Part shown: piece by piece, positions 52,452-61,899 of the stretch
Layout: the number at the start of each line of letters is the position of its first letter
How positions within the stretch are numbered: position 1 is the first letter of the stretch
Source: Pseudomonadota bacterium
Lineage (GTDB): Bacteria; Pseudomonadota; Gammaproteobacteria; Burkholderiales; Burkholderiaceae_C
Assembly: GCA_021805825.1 (NCBI GenBank)
Contig: JAJZEC010000004.1
Span: forward strand, 48,901-112,900
DNA: 64,000 bases
Direction: 5' to 3'
The notes under the pieces: generated by a model
What the model was told of the DNA's origin: nothing
The model's input: the letters and a program-made list of their open reading frames with translations, nothing else
Database searches by the model: none
Made by a program: the position numbers and the translations under genes

Positions 52452-53159
52452 TCAGACGGCATTGCGCAACTCCAGGGCGATCGAGCCTACGCCTTCGATG
52501 CTGCCCTCGATGCGCTGGCCGGCGCGCACCGCGCCCACGCCCTCGGGGGTTCCGGTGTAGATCAGGTCGCCGGCGCGCAGGTGGTACAGGCGGGAAAGGT
52601 CGGCGATGAGCTCGCGCACGCCCCAGATCATGCTGGCCAGATCCGAGTCCTGGCGTGTGGTGCCGTCCACCCGCAGTTCGATGCGCCCGCGCTCGAGCAC
52701 CACGCCGGGCATCGCCGCGATCGGCGACAGCACCGCCGAGTGCTCGCAGTCCTTGGCCGTGTCCCAGGGCTTGCCCTGTTCGCGCGCCGCCATCTGCAGG
52801 TCGCGCCGCGTCATGTCCAGCCCGCAGGCGTAACCGTAGACCAGGCGATGGGCCTCTTCGGGCGCCACCTCGGCGCCGCCTTCGCCGAGGGCGACCACGA
52901 GTTCGATCTCGTGCTGGTAGTTGGAGGTCGCCTGCGGGTAGGGCGCGCTCGACCCCGAGGCCAGCAGCGCTGAAGGCGACTTGGTGAAGTAGAACGGACG
53001 ATCGCGTCGCGGATCGACCGGGCGGCCCATCTCGGAGGCGTGCGCCAGGTAGTTGCGCCCGACAAAGAACAGTCTGTGCACCGGAAACAGCGCATCGCTG
53101 TGCTGCACGGCAACCGCGGCAGGCTGCGGCGGCGCCCACAGATAACTGGGAACGGGCAT
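52452..53159 (-). CDS. Fumarylacetoacetate hydrolase family protein
   Basis: FFVGRNYLAHASEMG; YQHEIELVVALGEGG; GDLIYTGTPEGVGAV. Confidence 0.94.
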   Translation of the reverse strand: MPVPSYLWAPPQPAAVAVQHSDALFPVHRLFFVGRNYLAHASEMGRPVDPRRDRPFYFTKSPSALLASGSSAPYPQATSNYQHEIELVVALGEGGAEVAPEEAHRLVYGYACGLDMTRRDLQMAAREQGKPWDTAKDCEHSAVLSPIAAMPGVVLERGRIELRVDGTTRQDSDLASMIWGVRELIADLSRLYHLRAGDLIYTGTPEGVGAVRAGQRIEGSIEGVGSIALELRNAV

Positions 53160-53211
53160 CGTCAAGGTTCGGCTGCGGCGCGGCGCGACGGGCCGCGCAC
53201 CAGGCACAAGC

Positions 53212-54591
53212 TTAAACCCGCTTCGCCTGCGGCTGCCGCGGCGCCTCGCCGACAGGCGCCGCGCAGCGCTGGCTGTAGCGTACGCGCAGGCCGCCGCCGG
53301 CGCGGTTGTCCAGCAGCAGGCGCCCTCCGAGGTTGCGGGCGATGCTGCTCATGATCGCCAGTCCCAGGCCGCTGCCTTCCTGCTCGCCCTCGCGCTGCAG
53401 TCGGTTGAAGGGCTCGCAGGCGTAGGCCAGCAGATCCGGCGGAATGCCCGGCCCGCTGTCCTCGATGTCGATGTGGCTCCACTGGGATCCGTCGGGCTCG
53501 AGGCTGGTCCAGCTGCCCAGGTCGACGCGACCGCCGACGGGGGTGTAACGCAGCGCGTTGTCCACCGCGTTGCGCAGCAGGGTGTAGAGCTGGGTGCGGT
53601 CGGCCTGCAGCGGCAGCGCCTCGTCGCGTTCGATGCCCAGGTCGATGCGCCGCGCGCCAGCCAGCGGCAGCAGGTCCTCCAGCACGTCGCGCAGCACGCG
53701 CGCCGGCTCCACCTGCTGCAGCGTGGGCGCCGGGTTGGCCTGCGCGCGCGCCAGGCTGAGCAGTTGCTCGACCACCGAGCGCGTGCGCGCCAGGCCCTCC
53801 TGGAGTCCGCGCAGGCGTTCGCGGGCCGGTGGAGGAAGATCCAGGTGCGCCAGGTTCTCCGCCTGCAAGGTCAGCGCGGCGATCGGCGTGCGCAGCTCGT
53901 GCGCGGCATCCGCGACGAAGCGTCGTTCACGCTCGAGCAGCGCCGCCACGCGCGCCAGCAGGCCGTTGATGGAGGTGACAAAGGGGCGCAGCTCCTGCGG
54001 TACCTGGTCGACGGGCAGTGCCTCCAGCCTGGGCTCGTCCCCGGAGTCCACGCCGCGCGCCAGCTGCAGCACCGGGCGCAGCGCGCGTCGCACCACCCAG
54101 GCCGCCAGCAGCGCCAGCAGGGGAATCAGCGACAGCAGGGGGAAGAGGGTGCGCTGCGCGCTGTCCATCGCCGCATCCGAGCGCAGGTCGGTGCGCTGGG
54201 CCGCGGCGATCGCTCCGCCCGGAACGGCGCGCACGAAGACCCGCCAGCGATGCCCGGCGGCGCGCAGCACATGCATTCCCGGCGCCAGATCTGCCGGCAG
54301 CGGAAGTCCGCCGCGCGAGCCCAGGCGCTGCGCCACGACCCGCGCATCGCCGTCGACGCCAGGCGCGGTGCGCAGCACGCCGTCGGGCAGGCGCGCGGGG
54401 GCAGCGGCCAGCGAGGCGATTTCGCGCAGCTGTGCATCCTGCAGCGCGTTGGCCGCGAGGTAGCCCAGCAGGTAGGAGGCCGCGGTGGTCGTGGCGCCGA
54501 CCGCCACCACGATGAGCGTCGTCCACAGCCACAACCGCCGCAGCAGCGACTGCCGCGCCCAGCGTCGCAGGGCCGCCCAAGGCGCGCTCAC
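53212..54591 (-). CDS. Sensor histidine kinase (QseC/PmrB-like)
   Basis: H-box RRFVADAAHELRTPIAALTLQAENL; N-box; G-box DSGPGIPPDLL; two TM helices. Confidence 0.92.
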   Translation of the reverse strand: MSAPWAALRRWARQSLLRRLWLWTTLIVVAVGATTTAASYLLGYLAANALQDAQLREIASLAAAPARLPDGVLRTAPGVDGDARVVAQRLGSRGGLPLPADLAPGMHVLRAAGHRWRVFVRAVPGGAIAAAQRTDLRSDAAMDSAQRTLFPLLSLIPLLALLAAWVVRRALRPVLQLARGVDSGDEPRLEALPVDQVPQELRPFVTSINGLLARVAALLERERRFVADAAHELRTPIAALTLQAENLAHLDLPPPARERLRGLQEGLARTRSVVEQLLSLARAQANPAPTLQQVEPARVLRDVLEDLLPLAGARRIDLGIERDEALPLQADRTQLYTLLRNAVDNALRYTPVGGRVDLGSWTSLEPDGSQWSHIDIEDSGPGIPPDLLAYACEPFNRLQREGEQEGSGLGLAIMSSIARNLGGRLLLDNRAGGGLRVRYSQRCAAPVGEAPRQPQAKRV

Positions 54592-55271
54592 GGCGCCTCG
54601 CCCGCCGTATCCGGCTGGCGCTCGACGACCCAGCCCACGCCGCGCACGTTGCGGATGGCGTCGGCGCCGAGCTTCTTGCGCACGCTGTGGATCAGGTATT
54701 CCACCGCATTGCTCTCGACCTCCTCGTTCCAGCCGTAGATCAGCCCTTCCAGTTCGTCCCGGGACAGTACCGCCCCCGGGCGCAGCAGCAGGGCGTGCAG
54801 CAACGAATATTCGCGTGCCGACAGCCGTACGGTGGCTCCGCCGTGGCTGGCCATGCGCGTGGCCGGATCCAGGCTGAGCACGCCGTTGCCGAGCGTGGCC
54901 TGCGCCTGCCCCCCCTTGCGCCGCGCCACCGCGCGCAGCCGCGCCAGCAGTTCGCCGATCTCGAAGGGCTTGACCAGGTAGTCGTCGGCGCCGAGATCGA
55001 GGCCGCGGATACGGTCGTCGACACCGTCGCGCGCGGTGACGATGATCACCGGAAGGTTGTAGCCGCCGCGGCGCAAGGCCTGCAGTACGCCCAGCCCGTC
55101 GCGCCGGGGCAGCCCGAGATCGAGCAGCAGCGCCTCGTAGGGCTCGCAGCGCACCGCTTGCAGCGCCGCTTCGCCGTCGAGTACCCAGTCGACCGCGTGC
55201 GTGGCGTCGCGCAGCGCCTGCTGCGTGGCAGCGCCGAGCATGTGATCGTCCTCAACGAGCAGGATGCGCAT
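54588..55271 (-). CDS. OmpR-family response regulator (QseB/PmrA/TctD subgroup)
   Basis: MRILLVEDDHMLGAATQQALRDATHAVDWV, GADDYLVKPFEIGELLARLRA, YGWNEEVESNAVEYLIHSVRKKLG. Confidence 0.94.
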   Translation of the reverse strand: MRILLVEDDHMLGAATQQALRDATHAVDWVLDGEAALQAVRCEPYEALLLDLGLPRRDGLGVLQALRRGGYNLPVIIVTARDGVDDRIRGLDLGADDYLVKPFEIGELLARLRAVARRKGGQAQATLGNGVLSLDPATRMASHGGATVRLSAREYSLLHALLLRPGAVLSRDELEGLIYGWNEEVESNAVEYLIHSVRKKLGADAIRNVRGVGWVVERQPDTAGEAP

Positions 55272-58200
55272 GATCCGCCTCTTCGGCATCGAGGGGGAAT
55301 TCCTCGGCTAGGCTGCCGCGCAGCAGGGCGAACAGGGTTGGCATCAGCAGCAGCACCAGCGGCAGTTGCACCGCCAGGCCGGCGATGATGGCCACCGCCA
55401 GCGGCTGCTGCATCGCCGAGCCCTGGCCGATGGCCAGGGCCAGCGGCAGCAGGGTGAGGATGGCGGCGATGGTGGTCATGGCGATCGGGCGCATGCGGTT
55501 GACGCCGGCCCGCACCAGCGCGTCATGCAGCGCGATGCCGGGTTCGGCGCGCTGCAGCTCCTGCACCTCGCTGAAGTAGAAGATCGCCACCTCGGTGACA
55601 ATGCCCACGATCATGGTCATGCCCATCATGGCCGAAATGTTCAGCTCGATGCCGCCGATCCACAAGCCCACGAACACCGCCGGCAGCGCGCACAGCGGCA
55701 TGGCCAGGATGCTCAGCGCCACGCGCAGCCGCTCGTACAGGAACAGCAGCAGCAGGAACACCAGCAGCACCGCCGCGGCCAGCACCTGCAGCAGCCCGGC
55801 GAAGGCGATGCGCTGCTGCCTGTACAACCCGCCGAGACGGATGTAGACCCCGGTCGGGTAGAAACCGGGTGCGTCGATGATGCGCTTCACCGCCGCCACC
55901 GTCGAGCCCAGGTCGCGCCCGCTGATGCGCGCGGTCACCGCCGCCATGCGCTTGAGGTTCTCGCGGATCACCTCCGGCTGCCCGGTCAGCACGTCGATGC
56001 GCGCGACCTGGTCGAGGCTGAACACATGGCCGTCGGGGGCACGCAGCGCCAGCGCCGCGATCGCCTGCGGGGTCTGCCGCAGCGAGGGAGCGTCCCATAC
56101 CCGCACCCCGACCATCTTCGGGCCCTGTTCGAGCTGCGTGCTCACGCTGCCGCCGATCAGCGCGGCCAGCTGGCTGCGCACCTGCTGCGCGTCGATCCCC
56201 TGCAGGGCCATGCGGGTGGGGTCGAGCCGGATGTCCAGCGCGTCGCCGGCGACGCGGATGCCGCTGCGCACCTCGACAATGCCCCGCACCCTGGAGATGG
56301 CCGAGGCGGTCTTGTGCGCCAGCCGCGCCAATTGCCGGGGGTCGTCGTCGAAGATCTTGATTTCCACCGGCTGCGGCACCGCGGTGAGATCGCCGATCAG
56401 ATCCTGCATCAGCTGCGCGGTGTCGATGTCGATGCCCGGCACCTGCGCATGGATGCGCGCGCGCACCTGCGCCATGACCTGGTCGATGGGCTCGCGCGGC
56501 AGCGGTTTCAGGCGCACGAAGAAGTCCCCCTCGTTGGCGTGGGTGATGCCGCCGCCGAGTTGCAGGCCGGTGCGCCGCGAGAAGGTCTGCACCTGCGGCG
56601 TGCTGCGCAGGATCTGCTCGACCTGCGCCAGCAGTCGATCGGTCTCGGCCAGCGAGGTGCCCGGAGGCGTCAGGTAGTCGAGCACGAAGCCGCCTTCATC
56701 CATGTGCGGCAGGAAGCCGCTGCCCACCGCGTGGTAGGCCAGCCAGCCGGCCAGCAGCAGCGGAAGCAGTCCGAGCAGCGCCAGCCAGGGGCGGCGCAGC
56801 AGCACCGGCAGCAGGCGCGCGTAGCCACGCTGGAAGGAGGCGAGCAGCCGGCCGTGCTCGCGGGCGTGCTCGCGCTCGATGTCGCGCCGGCTGAGCAGGC
56901 GGTCGGCCAGCAGGGGAACCGCCAGCCAGGAGACGAAGAAGGAGATCGCCAGTGCCGCGGCCATGGTCAGCGCCAGGGCCTGGAAGAAGGCCCCGGTGAC
57001 CCCGGACAGGAAGGCCAGCGGAACGAAGATGACCACCGTCGATGCGCTGGAGCCGGCCAGCGGCCGGAAGAATTCCATCGCTGCGCGCATGACCCCGCTG
57101 TGGCGCGCCCCGCCGGCTTGGCCGGGCGGCGCGCGCCCTTCGCCCATGCGGCGCACGATGTGCTCGCTCATCACGATGGCGTCGTCGATCACCAGTCCGA
57201 CGGCCGCGGCCATGCCTCCGAGGGTCATGATGTTGAAGCTCATGCCCAGCGCGTACAGCAGCACCACGGTGGCCGCCAGCACCGCGGGCACGGTGACCAT
57301 CGCGATCAGGGTGATCTTCAGGCTGCGCAGGAACAGCAGCAGCACCAGGCCGGCCAGCACCACGCCGATCAGGATGGCGTCGCGCACGCTCAGCGCCGAG
57401 GCCACGACCAGCCGGCTCTGGTCGTACCAGTTGGCCAGCCGCACGCCCGCCGGCAAGGGGGTCGTCGCCAGCAGGCTGCGCACCTCGCCGGCGATCTTCA
57501 CACTGTTGCCTCCCGGTTGCTGGTAGATGTTGAGCAGCACCGCGGGCCTGCCGTCGGCCGTGACGGTGATCCATTGGGGCTTCGTGCCGCGCACTACGCG
57601 TGCCAGGTCGCGGATGCGCACCACCCCGGTGCCGGTGGCGCGCACCACGAGGTCGCCGATCTGTCGCGCGTCGCGCAGGCGCGCGTCGGCCAGCGCCAGC
57701 AGCAGCTTGTAGCGATCCTGCAGGTGCCCGACGGCCTGCACCCCGTTGTCCCCGGCCAGCGTGCGCTCGACGTCTCCCAGGCTCAGCCCCAGCGCCAGCA
57801 GTCGCGCGGGGTCGACGATGACGTGGTACTCCTCCTGCTCGCCACCCTGCACCTGCACGCGTCCCACGCCATCGATTCCCGACAGCAGCGGGCGCAGCTC
57901 CAGTTCGGCCAGGTCGCGCAATTGCACCGGGCCGAGGCGCGTGGAAGTCAGGCTGTAGGCGATGATCGGGTCGACCGTCGGATCCATGCGCTTGCTGCGG
58001 ATGGTGGTTCCCGGCGGCAGCGAAGGCAGCACCTGGTTGGCGGCCTCGTTGACCTGCACCGCGGCCAGGCTCATGTTCCGGCCCCAGTGGAAGGTGACAT
58101 AGATGTCCGCGCTGCCGCGGCTCGTCTTCGAGCGCACGGTCACCACCCCGGGAACGCGGCGTATGGCCTCCTCCAGTGGACGCGTGACCTGCAGCACCAT

Positions 58201-58374
58201 CTGGCGGGTCGGGCGCACGCCGGCGTCCACCGACACCACGACCCGGGGAAAGCTGACATTGGGGAACAGGCCGACCGGCAGCTTGAAGGCCGCCAGCACC
58301 CCGCCGACGGCCAGCAGCGCGAGCAGGAACAGCACCGAGCGGCGGTGCCGCTGCAGCCACAGCGAAGCGTTCAT
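55252..58374 (-). CDS. RND-family efflux permease
   Basis: 1040-aa; FPNVSFPRVVVSVDAGVRPTRQMVLQVTRPLEEAI; GLVIDDAIVMSEHIVRR in TM4; duplicated 6-TM architecture. Confidence 0.94.
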   Translation of the reverse strand: MNASLWLQRHRRSVLFLLALLAVGGVLAAFKLPVGLFPNVSFPRVVVSVDAGVRPTRQMVLQVTRPLEEAIRRVPGVVTVRSKTSRGSADIYVTFHWGRNMSLAAVQVNEAANQVLPSLPPGTTIRSKRMDPTVDPIIAYSLTSTRLGPVQLRDLAELELRPLLSGIDGVGRVQVQGGEQEEYHVIVDPARLLALGLSLGDVERTLAGDNGVQAVGHLQDRYKLLLALADARLRDARQIGDLVVRATGTGVVRIRDLARVVRGTKPQWITVTADGRPAVLLNIYQQPGGNSVKIAGEVRSLLATTPLPAGVRLANWYDQSRLVVASALSVRDAILIGVVLAGLVLLLFLRSLKITLIAMVTVPAVLAATVVLLYALGMSFNIMTLGGMAAAVGLVIDDAIVMSEHIVRRMGEGRAPPGQAGGARHSGVMRAAMEFFRPLAGSSASTVVIFVPLAFLSGVTGAFFQALALTMAAALAISFFVSWLAVPLLADRLLSRRDIEREHAREHGRLLASFQRGYARLLPVLLRRPWLALLGLLPLLLAGWLAYHAVGSGFLPHMDEGGFVLDYLTPPGTSLAETDRLLAQVEQILRSTPQVQTFSRRTGLQLGGGITHANEGDFFVRLKPLPREPIDQVMAQVRARIHAQVPGIDIDTAQLMQDLIGDLTAVPQPVEIKIFDDDPRQLARLAHKTASAISRVRGIVEVRSGIRVAGDALDIRLDPTRMALQGIDAQQVRSQLAALIGGSVSTQLEQGPKMVGVRVWDAPSLRQTPQAIAALALRAPDGHVFSLDQVARIDVLTGQPEVIRENLKRMAAVTARISGRDLGSTVAAVKRIIDAPGFYPTGVYIRLGGLYRQQRIAFAGLLQVLAAAVLLVFLLLLFLYERLRVALSILAMPLCALPAVFVGLWIGGIELNISAMMGMTMIVGIVTEVAIFYFSEVQELQRAEPGIALHDALVRAGVNRMRPIAMTTIAAILTLLPLALAIGQGSAMQQPLAVAIIAGLAVQLPLVLLLMPTLFALLRGSLAEEFPLDAEEADHAHPAR

Positions 58375-59462
58375 CGCGCGGCTGCCGCGGCTGCCGCGGC
58401 TGCGCCGCGCTGCACGCGCAGCGCCATGCCGTCGCGCAATTCGTAGTTGCCCAGGACGACCAGCGGCCACGCCGGATCGAGGGCGCCGGAGACCACGCTG
58501 CGCTCGCCTTCGCCGGCCTCGACCGTGACCTCGATACGCCGCGCCTTGCCCTGCGCATCCTGGAACACGAAGGACTGTCCCCGCGGGTCGCGCAAAACGG
58601 CCTGACGGGGGATCACCCAGCCGTTCCAGGACTGCAGCGGCAGATCCGCCTGCACCGCCTCGCCGGGCAGCAGCCGCGGCGACCGCGGCGCGATGGCCAG
58701 GGTGACCGCGACCCGCCCGCTGGCCGGGTCGATCCTGCCGGCCACCGCCAGGATCGTGGCCGCCACCGCGTGTCCGCCGAACACCGGGCGCAGGCTGGCT
58801 GCGCCGCCCACGCGCAGCCGCAGGGCCTGCGCCGGCGGCACGCCGACGACGGCCTGCAGGCCGTCGCGGGGAGCCAGCGTCAGTGCTGCCGCGCCGGCGG
58901 CGAGCTGCGCGCCGGGCAGCGCGGCCAGGCTGTCGACCACCGCGTCGAACGGGGCCGTCGCGCGCTGCGCGCCCGCGCCCAGTCCCTGCGCGCGCGCCGC
59001 GGCCAGGCGCGCACGCGCGTCGGCCAGCGCCTTCTCGGCGGCGTCCAGCTGCGAGCGGGTAGCCAGTTGCTGGGCCTGCAGTTGACGCAGCCGGCGCAGC
59101 GCGGATTTCGCGTAGCGTACGGCGTGGCGCGCCTGCAGGTAGGCCGCGTCGCTGCCCGCGACACCGGCCACCAGCAGCAGCGGCTGGCCGCGTCGCACGA
59201 CCTCGCCGGGGCGAACCTCCACGCGCAGCACGCGCACCGGGCGGGCGAAGCTGATGGCCCGCGTGCGCTCGCTGGCTGCGGTCACCCGCCCCAGCGCCTG
59301 GATCCGACTGCTCAGGGTGCCGCGCCGCAGGGGCTGCACGCGCACCAGCGCGGAAACCGCGGGGGCGGCCGCGCGGGCAGGCGGGCAGGGCAGAATCGCC
59401 CACAGCCAGGCCAGCGCCGGCAGCGCGATGCGCCGCGCGCCGGCCATGCAACGGGACATCAT
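58371..59462 (-). CDS. RND periplasmic adaptor (membrane fusion protein)
   Basis: ALGRVTAASERTRAISFARPVRVLRVEVRPGEVVRRGQPLLLV; SWNGWVIPRQAVLRDPRGQSFVFQD; overlaps neighbours. Confidence 0.9.
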   Translation of the reverse strand: MMSRCMAGARRIALPALAWLWAILPCPPARAAAPAVSALVRVQPLRRGTLSSRIQALGRVTAASERTRAISFARPVRVLRVEVRPGEVVRRGQPLLLVAGVAGSDAAYLQARHAVRYAKSALRRLRQLQAQQLATRSQLDAAEKALADARARLAAARAQGLGAGAQRATAPFDAVVDSLAALPGAQLAAGAAALTLAPRDGLQAVVGVPPAQALRLRVGGAASLRPVFGGHAVAATILAVAGRIDPASGRVAVTLAIAPRSPRLLPGEAVQADLPLQSWNGWVIPRQAVLRDPRGQSFVFQDAQGKARRIEVTVEAGEGERSVVSGALDPAWPLVVLGNYELRDGMALRVQRGAAAAAAAAAR

Positions 59463-60877
59463 GATTCCTGCTTCCTCTGATGCGAGTCTGCGGGGGCGGC
59501 GCTGCGGTACAGGCCGCTGCCGGTGAGCAGATCCAGGCCGACCACCTGTTCTGCGCGTTGCTGCGCGATCGCTTGCAGTGCCAGTCGCTGCTGCAGCAGC
59601 GCCAGTTGCTGCGCCTGGGCCTGCGGCAGGGTGATCGCCCCGCGCGCCAGTGCCAGCTGCGCGGCGCGCGCAGCGCCGCGCAGCTGGGGCAGGGCCGCGC
59701 GCAGCGCGGCGCGCTGCGCGCGCAGCAGCCGCAGATCGGCCAGCGCCTGGGCGACCTGGGACTGTGTCTGATCCAGGCGCAACTGGTAGGCGTCGAACAG
59801 TTCGCGGCGGGTGGCGCGTCCGACAGCCATCGCGCCTCGACTGCCGTTGAGCAGCGGCAGGTTGAAGCTCAGGCCGAATCCCACGGTGTTGATGTTGCTG
59901 GTGTCGCGCGCCCGCGTGAAATCCACCCCGATTGACGGGAACTGCGCCAGCACGGCTTCCCGCAGCTTGTGCTCCTGGCTGCGGTAGCCGGCGCGCAGAG
60001 CCAGCAGATCGGGGCGGATGCGCGCGACCTGCGCCAGCGCCTGTTCGACGTCCCTCGTGCTGTGCGCTGGAATCGGCGGCAGCGGCCCCAGGTGCAGCGG
60101 CACGGCAGGCGCAAGCCCGAGCAGGGCGTGCAGCTGGGCCTGCCAGGCCAGCCTGTGTTGCGCGTCGGCGCGCTGCTTCTGCTGCAGCGCCTGCAGCAGC
60201 ACGAGCTGGGCGTCCGCATCGGTGCGCGGCAGGTTGCCTGCGGCGACCGCCGCGCGGGTGCGCCGCAGGCGGCGGCGCAGCAGCGTCTGCTCGCTGCGCA
60301 GCAGCAGGTCGCGCTGCCGCAGCCCGCTCAGGCGGACGAACAGCAGCTGCGCCTGTGCCGCGGTCTGCCATTCCTGCCACAGCAGATCCAGGTTCAGGCT
60401 GCGTGCATGAGCGCGGGCGGCGGCCTGCGCGTCCGGGCGCAGCAACAGGCTGCCGAGGTCGAAGGCCAGGTCGAGGCTGTAGGCGGTGGAGGTCGCGCCC
60501 GTGGCGTGGCCGGGCAAGCTGCGCGATGCCGAAAGGTGCGGGTCGGGCAGCAGCCCGGCAGCGAAGGCCTGCGCCTGCGCGATGCCCAGGCGGTCGCGCG
60601 CAAGCCGCAACTGCGGATTGTTCAGCACGGCCAGCGCGGCTACCGCGTCGATGCCCAGCGGACGGTCGGGGTCGATGCGCTGCTGCTGCAGACGTGGCAG
60701 CGGGATGCGTCGCGCATCCACCCGCAGCTGCCGCAGCGTGCGCGCGCTGTCGGTCGTCGTGGGCAGCGGTCGCGGGGCGTAGGCGGCACATCCGCCGAGG
60801 CCGAGCAGCGCAGCGGCGAGGCCGGCCACGGGGCGCAGCCGCTGCCAGCTGGGCCTCCAGGTTGCGAAAGGATTCAT
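59459..60877 (-). CDS. TolC-family outer membrane efflux lipoprotein
   Basis: Lipobox LGLGGC; VAALAVLNNPQLRLARDRLGIAQAQAFAAGLLPDPHLSASRS; FGLSFNLPLLNGSRGAM. Confidence 0.92.
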   Translation of the reverse strand: MNPFATWRPSWQRLRPVAGLAAALLGLGGCAAYAPRPLPTTTDSARTLRQLRVDARRIPLPRLQQQRIDPDRPLGIDAVAALAVLNNPQLRLARDRLGIAQAQAFAAGLLPDPHLSASRSLPGHATGATSTAYSLDLAFDLGSLLLRPDAQAAARAHARSLNLDLLWQEWQTAAQAQLLFVRLSGLRQRDLLLRSEQTLLRRRLRRTRAAVAAGNLPRTDADAQLVLLQALQQKQRADAQHRLAWQAQLHALLGLAPAVPLHLGPLPPIPAHSTRDVEQALAQVARIRPDLLALRAGYRSQEHKLREAVLAQFPSIGVDFTRARDTSNINTVGFGLSFNLPLLNGSRGAMAVGRATRRELFDAYQLRLDQTQSQVAQALADLRLLRAQRAALRAALPQLRGAARAAQLALARGAITLPQAQAQQLALLQQRLALQAIAQQRAEQVVGLDLLTGSGLYRSAAPADSHQRKQES

Positions 60878-60919
60878 GGGCGGATCCGGTGCATCGACAC
60901 CGAATCCTACGAGCGCGGA

Positions 60920-60936
60920 CTTAGCCCGGCCTTAGC
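60920..60936 (-). promoter_or_regulatory. Tandem response-regulator box CTTAGC-N5-CTTAGC upstream of the RND operon
   Basis: Direct repeat with 11-bp period, about 43-59 bp upstream of the first start codon; TAGGAT -10-like hexamer 10 bp further in on the minus strand. Confidence 0.55.
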
Positions 60937-60964
60937 AGCCGCGGGGCAGCGCGCCGGATCCGCA

Positions 60965-61888
60965 TCAGGGGCGACGGGCAGCCACGTAGGCCATGCGTTC
61001 GACGGCGTGGATCTCCCCCTGGTTCCAGGCCTGCTGCAGAACGCCCTCGAGGAGTTCGCGTTCCTGGGCGCTGCATTCCCAGTCCAGCACGTCGCGCAGG
61101 CTGGTGGCGAAGGGGTGGGGGGTGTGCAGGGTGAAGCTGTGCCAGTCGGGCGCCAGGCTGGGGCCCGAATCCAGATGCAGTTCCAGATGCACCTGTTCGA
61201 AGCCTGCCTGCACGGTCCAGGCGAACAGGTCGCGTTCGCTGTAGTTGCAGTGGGCGCAGGCCTGCAGTGCCTCCTGGGTGTCGGGGAACTGGTGGGCGCG
61301 CCATCGGTGCAGCAGCGCGAGCAGCCGCGTGACCTCGCCATCCTCGGCCTGCTCCAGCGCGCTGCGCTCGCTGCACGAGGCCAGCGCCTCGTCGCGGAAT
61401 ACCGGTTCGGCCAGCGACAGCATGGCGCCGGGGCGCAGCACGCGGTGGAATTCGCCGAGGATGCGGGGCTTGTCGGCGACATAGGCCAGCGCGGAGCGGG
61501 TCGCCAGCGCGTCGATGCTCTGGTCGGCTACCGCGCACAGGCTGCTGCCATCCAGGTGCACGAAGCGGCAGCGCGCGTGCACCCCGGCGGCCTCGGCGCG
61601 CTCGCTGGCGCGGCGCAGCAGGGGCATCGAGGTGTCGGCGAACACCACCCGCAGCTGCGGCCAGTGCTGCAGCGCGCGCAGGCCCAGCGCGCCGTCGCCG
61701 CAGCCGAAGTCGAGCAGGGTCGCGTGCTCGTGCAGCCGCAGCGCCTGCAGCGCGCGCTCGACATACTGCGCCACCCGGGCCTGGATGCGCAGTTCGTACT
61801 GCGGGTCGCCGGCGCTGCGGGTGTGCAGCAACCAGTCGGCCCAGCGATCGGCGGCTTCGGCCTCGCCGGCAGACGGATGCTGGTTCAT
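60965..61888 (-). CDS. SAM-dependent class I methyltransferase
   Basis: ATLLDFGCGDGALGLRALQHWPQLRVVFADTSMPLLRRA; FHRVLRPGAMLSLAEPVF. Confidence 0.87.
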   Translation of the reverse strand: MNQHPSAGEAEAADRWADWLLHTRSAGDPQYELRIQARVAQYVERALQALRLHEHATLLDFGCGDGALGLRALQHWPQLRVVFADTSMPLLRRASERAEAAGVHARCRFVHLDGSSLCAVADQSIDALATRSALAYVADKPRILGEFHRVLRPGAMLSLAEPVFRDEALASCSERSALEQAEDGEVTRLLALLHRWRAHQFPDTQEALQACAHCNYSERDLFAWTVQAGFEQVHLELHLDSGPSLAPDWHSFTLHTPHPFATSLRDVLDWECSAQERELLEGVLQQAWNQGEIHAVERMAYVAARRP

Positions 61889-61899
61889 CCCGGCGCGCT

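Noticed and set aside
55366-58446. 1026-aa plus-strand ORF opposite the RND permease
   Set aside because: Shadow ORF: His/Gln/Arg-rich, no domain, mirrors the codon bias of the real gene.
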